DNA of 64,000 bases from NCBI GenBank assembly GCA_964007475.1, contig OZ023274.1, positions 89,303,213 to 89,367,212 of the forward strand. The letters are read 5' to 3'. Positions 1 to 12,521 of the stretch are shown piece after piece; the first letter of the stretch is position 1, and the number at the start of each line of letters is the position of its first letter. The notes under the pieces are model-generated. The model did no database searches. It had not been told where the DNA came from and saw only the letters and a list, made by a program, of their open reading frames with translations. Made by a program: the position numbers and the translations under genes. Source of the stretch: Hybos culiciformis. Taxonomy: Eukaryota > Arthropoda > Insecta > Diptera > Hybotidae.

Positions 1-3000
1 AAAAAATGAAATATTTGTTTGATCCTATTATTTATATGTACCTGTAATATTATTGAGTATGTACATATAAAATTTTTATAAGAATCGGAGTTTTCAGTAA
101 TTGTTTTACATGATTTGGGAGCAAAAACCGTTGAAAAATGTTTCTTTTTTTTTTTTTATTCATCTCATAAACTATAATTTCGCATATTTAATTTATGTTT
201 TATTTTTTTTTATCTTTCATTGACATTGATTACTGAAAATTCATAAAAGAAAAGCTTTAATCAACAGTGAGTAATAATTATAAAAAAAATCTCTTAATTA
301 TAAAAAAAATATAATTATTTATATATATATAATAAATTTTATTATATTAATGTAAATATTTCTTTGGCAAATTAATAATCTAGACATAACAACCTACTAT
401 ATACAGTTAGCATATTAAATATTGAGTGGTGTGACTTGAAAAACTTCAGTGACATGTATTCATCAAATTTATTAAAAATCATAAAAATAAGCGGGTGTCA
501 TTTTTGGTAAACTTATTCGAAAACTAGTTTTTTTTTTTTTTTTAATAGTTTCATTTTTCAATTGTTCATTTTGATGTTGTTGTGTCACTTAAAAGTTTAA
601 TTATTGTAAAAAGAATAAAAATTTTGTATTTTGCAGTATATGAATACAATACTATTTTTTTTTTCACATTTAACATTTTTTTTTGTTAAATAACTAAATA
701 GAGAAAATTATAACGAGTTAAGCAAATTATCACAAATATTCATATTGCATGGTAAAGGAGGTTATCATGTTCATGACATTTTAAAGCGCCACACTAATTT
801 ATATAAATACATAATTATAGTTGTTCATAATGAACTATCATAACTTTCAAACCTTGTCTTGAGCCATGCGTTGAGCTTATTATTACTAATTTTTTTTTTA
901 TTGAGATCAACTAGGAAGAAAAAATTTTAAATAATCTTTCAATTATCTATATAGACTCTATTATAATTTGAAAAAAATATTTTAAATTCGAAATGTTCAA
1001 ATGATATTTTGTTTATTTAAGAAAAAAATAGTAAAAAAAAAGCTCTTCAATTAAAAAAAAAAAAAAAAATTTCTCCAATTATTTTATTTCTAATTTGGAA
1101 AAATTAATGTTTTTATTATCGTAATTGTAGGTTTCTAAGTGCCAATAAACTACAAATTAATTAATGTTACTTTCAACTCAATGAATAATTTTTTTATATT
1201 TTACTATTGATTGATTTGTTTTGTTTTTTTTTTCTACATTACTGTCTTCAAAATTATTGTTTTTTTTTTTTAATGAAATTTCCGCAGTAATTATTGTTTT
1301 AATCAAATGAAAAAAAATTGAAATGTTTAGATTTTGTTTATGCATTTATGAAGATAATAATAATAAATAATAATTTATTAATTATATTGAGTTTTAATAA
1401 ATTAAGAATTATAGAGTATCATCATTGAATTTATTTTGTTTTATTTATTATTTTGCAAAATTAAAAGACATCTATTGGTGTAAAACAATTTGCCAGGATT
1501 GAAAATAAAAAATAAATTCAAAACTGTTATTTTGCGCATACAAATATTTCCCAATGAAGTCTTTGATAGTTCTTTTGCAACATCAAAACATAAATAAATG
1601 AAGTAAGTGTGCGTTATCTTTTTTTTTTGACGATTTTCGACGGTTTTAAAAAATTTCTAGTGCGGGATATCACTAATATTATGTTATATTATGTTTATTA
1701 TCATTTATCAACATAAGTAAAGTACCTCTATTTTGAATACTACGAATTTTTGAAAGAATTGTATTTTTCTAACATTTTCATGCTGTGGATTTTAAATAAT
1801 TTTAAACACTTCCATGTGGTGCTAATATTTGTAATGTCTCTATAATATAAGATTCACTATAAAATACAACAATACGAAAAAATATTAATAATCCATAGTT
1901 ATTATTATGTTAAAAAATTTTTTTGTTTAATATTGAACTTCACTTTTGACATTAAACCAGCACGTTATGTCATTTACTTTTTAAACAAACCATTTATTTC
2001 AAGTCAAAATTTTATAAACATTTAAATATTAAATAAAATACTCTTATTAATATATGTATATATTTGGTTGTATATCATAGTAATTTATGTAATTTAATGT
2101 TTCTTGATGAACTCATGGCAAAAATAAAAATAAAAAAAAAATCAAATAGCGATTTGGCATTGATCCATTTCATCATATCGATCATATATACAACTTGTCT
2201 TAATTTAAAAAAAAAATCTATAAATAACTTTATGGTTATAAATTTTTAATTATGATATGTAGATACGCACGCAAAGTTGAAAGATTTATTCGCTAAAGAT
2301 CTCTTTAAAAAAAAAATAATAATAATTATTATAACATTTTTTTTATCATTAATATATTTTTATTTAAATTCCAAATTTTAGACTTGTGATTGTAACTTGT
2401 AAGAAATGCGATACGCTGAGGACTTAGGCAATTATGAAATGCATTGTTCATAGTTTAAGAATTTTTAAAAGAATGAATAGTTTTTCTTTCCTTTATCTTT
2501 AAGAGAGAGGTCGTAAGTTTTTAACTTGAATTAACAATCTGTACAGTAATTTTTTGTTTAACCACATTTCGAATTAAAACTTTGTCTGTAAAGAAACATT
2601 TTCACAAGCATATTCTTAATAAAAAAAAAAATCAAGAAATTAACTTAAACTAGGTATATACTTATTGTGAAATTAAAAAAAATGGGATTTCCTGCTAAAA
2701 CAAATAATTTTTTTTTCATTTCCTACATTTTTCTTTTGAATTGATAGTAAATTTTACACCTTTATACATGTGTTTTCTAGTAAAACAAACATATCAGCAT
2801 CGATCACGTTCCATTTTTTTACATAAATTTTTATATCGGTAAATTAAAATAAAACTTCCGATTTATGTACTTGATTTTTCATAGAAAACTGAGCTATTGT
2901 GTTGCAATCAATATGCAATATTGTTTAAAGGGAATTAAAAAATTTTTTTTTTAACATTTTCAATTGAAATGCATAATTGCATATAATAAAATAAAAGTTA

Positions 3001-4429
3001 TGATTAAAACATGTTAATAAAAATTTACAGAAAATAAAGTTTGTTTGTTTTTCATTATGCGATTATTGATTGGAAACTTTAAGTTTCTTAAATTTATATG
3101 TATGATTCATATAATAAAGATCTAGTTAGTTATTAGGTAATTTTACCTTGGAAGTTAATGAAGCGTTCCAATAACTTATATAATAATAAAAAAGAATATT
3201 ATATAACATATTTTTGATTACTTATAAGTTTATGTTTTTCGTTATTGTTGAATTTGTTAATTGTTACATGTTTTAGTTTTTATAGTTTATAGATTATAAA
3301 TTTCACATTAACAATTTAACTATTTCTCTAGTTAGATATTTCAAGGAACTAAATGAACTGAGACCAAAGCAAAAAAGTATAAAATACTTTTACAAAATAA
3401 TTAAAATCAAAAATTATATTATGATTTAAAAATTAAAAATAAACAAAGTAAAATTTTATTTTATGATAAATCTAAATTTCTTTTTATTTCAAAATATATT
3501 TGAGTCACTGAACTCAGTACTTATTACATCTAATCTAAAGTTTCTATCGCTTTTCATTAAAGGCACTTTTAAGAAGTAATATATTTAATATTATATATAG
3601 GGGATGAAAATTCACTATTCGCACCTATTTTCCCAGAATATTATAAAACATCTTATTTTTTTTATATGCTGTTAAATAACCATATAATTTTTTTTATTCC
3701 ATTTTGTAATCCTACTTAAATCAGTTTATTCTTTGTCCAGATAATGTCAAAGCAAATGCCGAACAAAGTACATATTTAAGTGTCTTTGATGTGAGTTATG
3801 TAAAGTAATTTCTTATTGAAAATTTCTTTGAAATATAATACTGTACAATAATAATGATTCATTGAATTTGGAATTTCCTTAAATTTATACAATATACCTA
3901 TACATAATACATACTCGTAAAATCGTAAATTTTTAAATAATAAAAATCACTATAATTTATTATGGAATTAATTAATTTTAATATGTATGTATGTATATGC
4001 CTTTTAAAAAAAAAGAAGAATATTTGAGATATGTATTATGTAAAATTGGGGTCATATAAAAATTTAATTAATACTTTTAATTTGAATATAAATATAAATG
4101 TATATTTATTTTTAAAACAAACAAAAAAATAAAAATTAAGATAATTTATTCAAATTTTAATCTAGAAAAAAAAGTAAAGTTTATATAGATTTCCATAACA
4201 ACTCATTACAAATAGTTTTTTTTTTCTTAGCAAATATTCTTTAAATATATTATTTTTAAATTCATTGACCCTTTTTTTTTAGAAATCACTGTTACACAGT
4301 TGTTTTATCTAGTGCTCTCTAACGTATCTGTAAATAAGGCATATTTGTTCATTTACCCTGATACAATATTTTTTCTTACGAATAGTTTAAAATTTAGATC
4401 TAGAGAAGTAGAGAGAAAATGGATAGAAC
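1..4429. other. AT-rich non-coding stretch
   Basis: I find no coding region with protein-like composition here. The sequence is dominated by A and T homopolymers and short AT microsatellites. The short open frames present, such as one at 2064-2249, are low-complexity Lys/Ile/Asn translations expected by chance. It could be intergenic or part of a long intron of a gene beyond the left edge; nothing in the window decides this. Confidence 0.6.
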
Positions 4430-4638
4430 GGTAGAGAAATATATCATACAATGATAGATCATTCCATACAATTTTTTTAGTAGTATATTATACTCCATCT
4501 GATAGTACTTGTAAAAATGTGCGTAAATTGAAACAAAATCAAAGCAATTTTATTAAATGGAGCTAATCTAATCCCAAAATCAGTTATTTCGTACAAGTTA
4601 TATGAAATTATTCCTCGGTGTATACTATATTTCTCTAT
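4430..4638. mobile_element. Short non-autonomous DNA transposon (MITE) with TIRs and putative 8-bp TSD
   Basis: The left end reads TAGAGAAATATATCATACA and the right end is its near inverse, TGTATACTATATTTCTCTA, about 20 bp each. The octamer GATAGAAC occurs directly outside both ends (4422-4429 and 4639-4646), as expected of an 8-bp target-site duplication, which would suit a hAT-like element. There is no coding capacity. The left end and middle of the element recur, diverged, at about 37869-38004 inside the Kelch gene intron. Confidence 0.6.
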
Positions 4639-4646
4639 GATAGAAC

Positions 4647-6303
4647 GTAATTTATGTTGTTTATGAGGGTTCGGTTTTTTAATGAGAATTTATAAATAAG
4701 GAAAAAAAAAAACTGTAAACTATGTAGCGATTTAGTTGTCTGGAATTGCAATATCTGTTGATAAGAACTTTCCTTGACCTAACATTACTTATTTAATAAA
4801 ATCCTGAAAACAAGTTGTTGATCATTAATATTTTACTTTTAAGTTTTTTTCATTAAAATTATTATTAATTTTTTCTATAAATATTATTTTCTAAAAATAA
4901 TTTCTTATAATTTAAAAATAATATTTTCGAAAAAAAAGTTACATAATTTTATCATAGAACTACATATAATAATTTTTCCGGTTAAAGAAAAATAAAAATA
5001 TATAAAAAAAAATCGTTTTTCTTATTATTATTATTATTATTTTAATATTTTAAATTTTCTTTTTGATTTCTAAAATTAATTTCTGCAATTTTGTGTCTGT
5101 TTTATTTTTAATATGAAAGTGATATATTTTTAGAAAATTAATTTTTTATTTTTTTTTTTTAATTTTAATATCTACATATTCTTTAAAGAAATAATTATAT
5201 ATTTTTATTTTTGAAACGACCTTTTGTGGAAATTTTCATAAAATAAATTAAATTTTCATTCTTTTCCCAATATTTGTGTTAAATATTTATATGTTTTGAA
5301 AAAGAAGCGACTAAAATGGTAATAAATAAAGCAATTTTACTGTTTAATTTGTGCAATAACCGAATAAAATGAATAAATAAACAAAAAATCTGTTTTTGCT
5401 AAATATTTCATCATTGAACGCTACTCAGGGTGATAATTTTTTGCACACTAACAAATATTTTGTAGATAAGAAATTAAAAAATAAACAAAATGATTCAGTC
5501 TTAGTAAAAAATTTATTATATTTTTATTTAAATTTATAGCTTTTGCTCTGTTTATTAGCATTCTTTCATATATATAAATAAGCAAAAGTATCCCTTTGGA
5601 ATCAAATATATTTCATGCCGTCAAGTTCTGTAAACAATTTAACCAAATGATAATTTAACAAAAGTAAATAATTCATTTGATTCTAAAAAAAAATTCTTTT
5701 TGTAAATAAATTAGATGGGCTATCTTTGTACTTTGAAAATTATACAAAGACTTTAACTCTATACATATGTATATAGATATCAGTATTTTAAATAATATAC
5801 ATAGTTGTTATTCATGTAAGAACCTATGAATAAGCATATACAGTCGAACTTATATGACGAACTTTGGCATAATATGTGATGCCTTCAAAGTAAAATAGAA
5901 AATTTTGTTAAATACGTAAAACAGGATACAAATAAATATATAATCAAAAAGCATACAATATCCACGTCTAGTCTATATTTATAAGCGTCATATTATTATT
6001 ATTATTATTTTGATACATATTTGTATCAATTTATTTTTAGGAAAATAAATTTGTGAGAGAGTGTAAAATTTTTTGGCAAGCATCGTCTTTAAAAAGTAAT
6101 TATAATTGTGCACATCTAATATAATTTATTATAATATCAAAAATAATATTATTTTATCCATTTCCATCATTTATCTAACAAAATTTTTTTAAGAATATAA
6201 TTCATTATTGTCCATATTTTTTTCTATTATAGTTATTATTTTAGTATAATTTTTTTTTTTAATTTTATCAGTCAAATTTTAAATATAACAAAAAAATTAG
6301 CAA
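4647..6303. other. AT-rich non-coding stretch
   Basis: No gene or element recognised. It contains TTA/ATT trinucleotide runs near 5020-5045 and 5990-6010 and long poly-A/T tracts. Confidence 0.55.
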
Positions 6304-6470
6304 CTGTCGGCTAATTTCGAGTGTTCTGAAAAATGGAACAGAAACTTCTTCTGAGTCGAAAGAGTTGGTTTTGTCGACTAGTCGACTGTTGTTAATTTTT
6401 TTTTTTAATAGTTTTAAAATTTTTTCTCTGAGAAACTCATAATTTTTGAACACCCGCGGCGATCGAGCTC
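6304..6470. repeat. Copy of a dispersed inverted-repeat element (copy 1)
   Basis: The left part (CGGCTAATTTCGAGTGTTCT followed by a TGGAACAGAAACTTC-like stretch) has a degraded inverse counterpart near 6435-6470. The same sequence, with both ends clearer, occurs at 44648-44775. Between the ends lies a perfect 14-bp palindrome, GTCGACTAGTCGAC, at about 6373. It is probably an old MITE; the superfamily is not determined. Confidence 0.4.
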
Positions 6471-6607
6471 ACCAATCAGGCTGAAACCACATTCAGAACG
6501 ACATATGTTTTCAAATAAAACTACCGCTCAATATTGAAAAAATAATTTTTTCAATTTAGTGATTTTGTGTTTTTCTTACGATTATTATTCAAAACTATGG
6601 ATATAAG

Positions 6608-7371
6608 CAGGCCCGGCTCGTGGGTTTTTTTGTGTGTGTGCAAGGAAAGATTGGCGCCTTTGAAAAAGTTTTCAATTAGATACTCAAAGGCTACAAAAAG
6701 CAAACACTAGCTAAATTCCAATTTTTCTTGCCCGATAGTTGATCTGAAGTAATTTTTGATCGGTTTTAATTTTGGAAAAGTTCTCTCACCTTTAGCAACT
6801 GACACGGGTAAAGTTAGTAATACCACAAAGTAAGCATAAATAAGAGAAATTCATTCCATACAAAAAATTATACATCATCAAATTCCAGTTCTCATCAAAT
6901 ATTGTAATGCGAACGGTAATTTGTTTTCCGGAATCTAAGTGGAATTTAAATTATAATGCGAACAAGGCATAATGGGATAGTGATTTCATTTTTTGATTTC
7001 ATATTCTTTGTTAAATTTTTTTAATTTGTTTTTTTGTATGGAATGAATTTCTCATATTTATACTTACTTTATGGTAATACCCTTAAATCAGTGCATTTGG
7101 AAAGAGTTCTTCAACATTATTGTTATAAATCCAGTTTAAAATGTTTTCTGGATTAATATCATTTTCAATTTTGCGAGACAACATTTCAGATAATTTTGTA
7201 GTTCGTTTGCTCCAAAAATCAAAATCTCAAAAAAAATTTGTATACATTTAAAAAAAAAATTATTTTTGTTGAAATTTAAATTTCATATTGGCTTGTAGGC
7301 GCTTTTTCATTACTGGCTCCTACGGCGCCTGTGTGCAGTGCACAGTTCGCACACGCCTCGAGCCGGGCCTG
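6608..7371 (-). mobile_element. hAT-family transposon remnant with 8-bp TSD and decayed transposase
   Basis: The ends are inverted repeats (CAGGCCCGGCTCG at the left, CGAGCCGGGCCTG at the right), and the octamer GATATAAG flanks both sides (6600-6607 and 7372-7379), the 8-bp duplication typical of hAT insertions. On the minus strand the interior still reads as the C-terminal hAT dimerisation region: a stretch starting FWSKRTTKLSEML at about 7225, then LLTLPVSVAKGERTFPKLK and IKNYFRSTIGQEKL at about 6720-6820. These two blocks are in different frames and stops follow, so the transposase is dead. Only the C-terminal part remains, so the copy is internally deleted. It is also split by a second insertion at 6825-7073. 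The classification rests on TIR, TSD size and the protein motif together. Confidence 0.85.
6825..7073. mobile_element. MITE nested inside the hAT remnant
   Basis: Roughly 43-bp terminal inverted repeats: the left begins ACAAAGTAAGCATAAATA and the right end, inverted, begins ATAAAGTAAGTATAAATA; both continue into GAGAAATTCATTCCATAC. The octamer GTAATACC flanks both sides (6817-6824 and 7074-7081). It interrupts the decayed transposase reading region, so it landed after the outer element. It has no coding capacity and is probably a hAT-like MITE judged by the 8-bp TSD. Confidence 0.8.
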
Positions 7372-7379
7372 GATATAAG

Positions 7380-10300
7380 CCACAAAAAGTAATAAGTATA
7401 ATATATTAGTGTAAGAAAAAACACAATATAATAATCTCTAAATAATAAATCTTACATAATTAAAATAGCACATAAATTGTAATATGGTATATGTAAAAAT
7501 TTATACGATGTGTAAGCATATTATTATGCATAAAATTAAAAATAAAATGATTTCAGTTTATGTTTCCAAAAAAAACTTAACTGATAAAACATTTTTCTTG
7601 GAAGTCAGATTATTTAAATAACTTAAATTATCCAGAAATGAAATTGTTATCAAAAATATTATTGTATTTATTTTTGATTAGAAAAATGTTAAAGAATATA
7701 TTTAACTTATTATTAGTAAATTTTTATTGATAAATGTATCTGTTGGCGTTGGCAATATAGATTTTTTGTTTTCTATTAAAAAAGCTTTTATAAGAACAAT
7801 AAAAGTTACTAATAAAACAATTCAAATTTATTTTTTAAAATATATAAATAATACTCGTGAATTCAAGAATGACTCACAAAGTGAAAACGGGTAATTTTCT
7901 TTAACAAAGAAGTTTTAATTCATGTCAGAATTTATGTCACATATGAGGATCAAAAAAAAAAATGTGTGGTTTGAAAAACTTAAATAAAAAAACACTTCTT
8001 GTTGATTTATTCACCTTTTTGCATCATCAGTTTTTTTTTTTATATCTTGATATATAAAAAAAAAACAAAAAAAATTTACAGGTAACCAGGAAATTATCCT
8101 GTCTTTGACATAAAGCACATTGTGAAACACGTGTTATTTCGTCATTGCAACTATAAAAATTATAAAATTAAATGAATTTATTATTTTAGGAATATATCTA
8201 CAATTTATAATTCTATCCATTTTTTGCCGTAAAAATTTATATTTGGTTTCTAATTTCATGATTTATTTTATATTTATCAGGAATTTTTCAAAAACTATTC
8301 TCCGATGTAGATTGATAATTTCTTAACAGAAACTTCATAAAATAATTCCACGATAATTTCTTTACATTAATTTATTGATATTTACTTTATACATATGCGT
8401 ATACATATACTGCAATTTGTTTGTACTAATATTTCCATTTATATTTTTTATTAGACTTCCTCATGTGTTTATTTTGAAGCCCAAACATACAATTGTAGAT
8501 TGATTTTTTTTTTTTCTTAAAAATATTTTGTCTCTCCAAAATATCTATATGTATATCATATAAGAAAATCAAGCTCAATAAGCTTAATTTTACCCTCTCA
8601 TTTAATTTCTGAAAATACTTTAATACAACAGTTAATAAATACTTTGAATTTTGTATTATTATAGCCATCAAAAAGTTTTTCATAAAACAATTTATTTTAA
8701 CTTAAATCTTGAGATTTTTTTTTTATAATTGATCTAAATTAGCAAACATTTGTAATTAATTATACGTAGAATGTTCTAAAGCAAGTTAAAATGTTATTTT
8801 CACAGTCAGTACAGAACCTTTATTATTTTATCCTTATAAAGTATTGATTTCGAAATAAACGGAAAGAATTTTTAATTTATTATTCTATGAAATTTAAAAT
8901 TAAAATAGATATACCTACCTAATGAAAATCTTAAAATAATATTTTAATTTCGTTAAAAAATAATTAGCATTCTATAAATTATTGACATATTTTATATTAT
9001 TTTATACTTTCATAATAATGGTCTCTAAATATAATTCTCTTTTAATGAGAACTATATCAACATTCAATACTTTTGGTGCTTAAAACAAAATTAAATTAAT
9101 TTCATATAGAATGTATAATAAATAATAAAATTTATGTACGTAAAGAGCTTTTTTTTTGTATATATTAAAAAAAAAAAAAACATTTTAGTAGACACACCAC
9201 ATAATATCTTTTTCTTTTCCTTCTCAGCAGTCATTATTGAGATAGCGAAATATTTACACACTTTTTTTTTTTTTAATTTAATTTCAATCAGTTTATTAAT
9301 ATAAATACCATTAAATTATATTATTTTTCATTAAAAAAATTGTTGAAAAATTTTAAAATTAAATTGAATAAATTCATTTTTATACTTTTATGAATAAAAA
9401 AATAAATAATAATCATAATTAAAATGAAAAAAAGGTGAAATATTTGCGCCACACCACTTGAATAAAAAACATACGTAAATTGAAAATTCAATAAAAATCA
9501 AAATAAAACTTGAATTTAAAAAAAATTATATTTCTTTTAATTTGATAAAATATGAAATTATATAAAAAAAAAAATGAATAAATAAATTATTACAAATATA
9601 AATATTTATATATATTTTTGCTGAACTAATTTAATGAAAAAATATATAGAATTCATTAGGTATAATTATTATTAATTATTTATTTTTTTGTAATCAGTAA
9701 TGGTATTTGTTCAATATTATTGAAAAAAAAAAAATGAAAAGCTTAAAAAAAACTTAACGAAAAATTGATTAAAGTTTATAAATAAAGTACACACTTAACG
9801 TAATATTAAAAAAAAAATAAAATAAATAAACATATATATATAACAAATTAATACACTTTCAACAAGTTATAAAAAGAAAAATTTATAAAAAATTAATTTT
9901 GTAGTTTAAAATATAAAAAAAAATTTTATATATATAAATATAACAAATTTATTTATAAATTAAATTTAAAAAAAATTTAATTTTAATATTTAAGTTACTT
10001 TTTATTTCAACTATATAACCTGTGATAGCAATTAATTTTTGTCTAATTTCTAATTTTTGGGAAATATATAACTTCAGTCAAAAAAGGTAAACAAAAACTA
10101 ATTACACAACATAATACTAATAACTTAGGAAAATAATATTAAATCCTTATGGATTTGAAACTAAATATTTGTACAAATAGAGTGAAATCGTATACAAACA
10201 AAAATTGTGTTTTATTACATTTTTTTTAGACATTTTCTACGAGCTTCATGATGAAAAGTATTAAATTAAAAACGTCATCGTGAAAAAAATAATTTTTTTT

Positions 10301-12050
10301 TTTGCAAACTGATAACGAAGTGTACATATATAATTTTTTCATTTACTTTTTTTTTGTATTATAAAAATGTAAAAAACCTATAATTTTAACTTATGTAGAA
10401 ATCTTGATTCAATTTTTTTTATTTGAAATCAATACTCACAAATGAATCTAGATATCAATAGATCAATCAGTAGAGGTACACACATTATTCTTACGTTATA
10501 AAAATTTCTATCCTTCTATCTTGAATATTTTCTTTCATTTATTTGATATTTTCTAACATAAATTCGGAAATTTTCTATATTTTTATAATTGCTGTGTGGC
10601 TACAAACCATGAGAATGCTTTTATTTTCCTAATGACAGAAAAATATCTTATCGTGTATGAACGAACTATGATTTGTTACAAAAAAATTCAGATAACAAAC
10701 ATATTCAATGATTATACGTTGACAATAATATTTTATATAACTAAATCTATTTAATTCAAATGGTTTTTAAAATTATAATAAAGTTATTGTAAATATTATC
10801 ACACTTCATATTATATTATAATATTATATTCATTTTCGATTATCAAAATTTATTCAAATTATTAACATCAAAAATTTCTGATCATTTTTTTTTTCTCAAT
10901 AAAAATCTATGAATAATAATGATGATATTAATTTTGTCCTCATACCACGAAACACGAAATTTAGTATCAAATTTTTTTTTTAGTAAATTTCCCTGTATAC
11001 TTTTAATAAAAAAAACATTTCTTATCAGAATCAATTGCGTGACTCAAGCGTTAGCATTGAGATAATATTATTTTTTTTTTTACTTTCCTGTTATTGCACA
11101 CATATATTATGTATGTTTTATGAATATGCATATATCTATTTATATGCGAATACAATCATAAAATATTGAAAATAATAAACATTTTGTATTATGGGAATTT
11201 ACATAAATAATAAATTATTGAAAAATTAATAAATTATAATGGTTATTATTACACTTTCAAGAAAATTAAAAAAAAAAAGAAAAAAATCCCAATTTATAAA
11301 AGTTAAAGAATATTATTTGGGTCAAAAATCGATATTATAATTAAGTTATTAGATCTAGAAATAGATTTATAGTTGTTGTGTTTGTTGATAGTACCTATAC
11401 ATCAGAATCGCTGCCAAATCAACATTTCCTAATAAAATATTTTCACCTAGATATGTACAAAAAATACAAAGAATAAAAACAGAATCCATAAGTCCACGTG
11501 CTTATTCTCTCTCAACAATAAAAAAAAATAATAAAAAGCTTACCTCTTCTTTCGAAATAATTGCTTTTTTTATATCATTTTTATTATGCTTTAAAAAATT
11601 CACGTCTGTTCCTAAAGACAAATAATTTTATGATAAAAAGTCAGGAGGGAAAAATAATAATAATATCTCGTATATTTATTTTTAATTTTTCTTAATTTAT
11701 TTTTTTTTTAAATTATATAAACTTTTAAAGTTTTCCACCTACATTGTACAATGATTTGTGAATAATTTTTAGTGGTAATAATAAATAAATTACTATACCT
11801 ATATACCTATATTTTAAAATTCTAAAATAAAAAATTAATAACAGTTTTGACATACTTGATCATCTCTATAATAATAATCGTCATATTATGGCTATCAATG
11901 AGTTTAATATTTTATTTAGGTATAAAATTGTATAATTTGTAACAGCTGTTAATATACTATAATATAATATCTTTTTGAGTTGCCTGGTTGAATATTATCT
12001 TGGCATTTCTGGATATTATAAATAGTTACTGTGTCGCGAAAAATCGTAAC
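7380..12050. other. AT-rich non-coding stretch
   Basis: Nothing recognisable as coding or as a bounded element. A minus-strand frame of 85 codons at 8426-8683 has no family resemblance and looks like chance. Confidence 0.55.
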
Positions 12051-12053
12051 TAA

Positions 12054-12518
12054 GAGTCTGTTCACTTATTAGTGATTATAGAAAAAATTAAAATCGGATT
12101 TAATATTCCAGGTTTTTTAATTTGTGAACGACACGATTTTACTGCTGTTATTTAAAAAAATGAAATAATTTTGTCCTAAAGCCGTTCACAAATTCAATTT
12201 TACTTTTTTAAATTCTGCAAAGGGAAATTTTAAATTTCCCATAACAAACTAAATTTGTAGGTCTACTTTTAAGTGAATTCAAAAACTAAAATTGTATAGA
12301 GAAGAAAAAAGCGGCAAAAATGGGTAAGAAAATTCGGTCGGTCACGTATTATTATAAGTATTTGATTTCAGTCGGCCAAATATTATTTTATAAGTAGTTG
12401 ATTTTAGCAGATTATACAGAATGCAGAAAATTACGTCCTCAATTTATAAATTGTGACATTTGTTTTACAGAAAAGGGAGATTTCTTTTTTTTCAATCGTT
12501 TAATAAGTGAACAGACTC
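12054..12518. mobile_element. Harbinger/Tourist-like MITE with TAA target duplication
   Basis: The left end GAGTCTGTTCACTTATTA is matched by its inverse TAATAAGTGAACAGACTC at the right end, about 18 bp each with no mismatch. The trinucleotide TAA flanks both sides (12051-12053 and 12519-12521), the TWA-type duplication characteristic of PIF/Harbinger and Tourist MITEs. The 465-bp interior has no open frame of note. Assignment to Harbinger is inference from the 3-bp TSD and end sequence; the existence of a TIR element is directly visible. Confidence 0.7.
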
Positions 12519-12521
12519 TAA

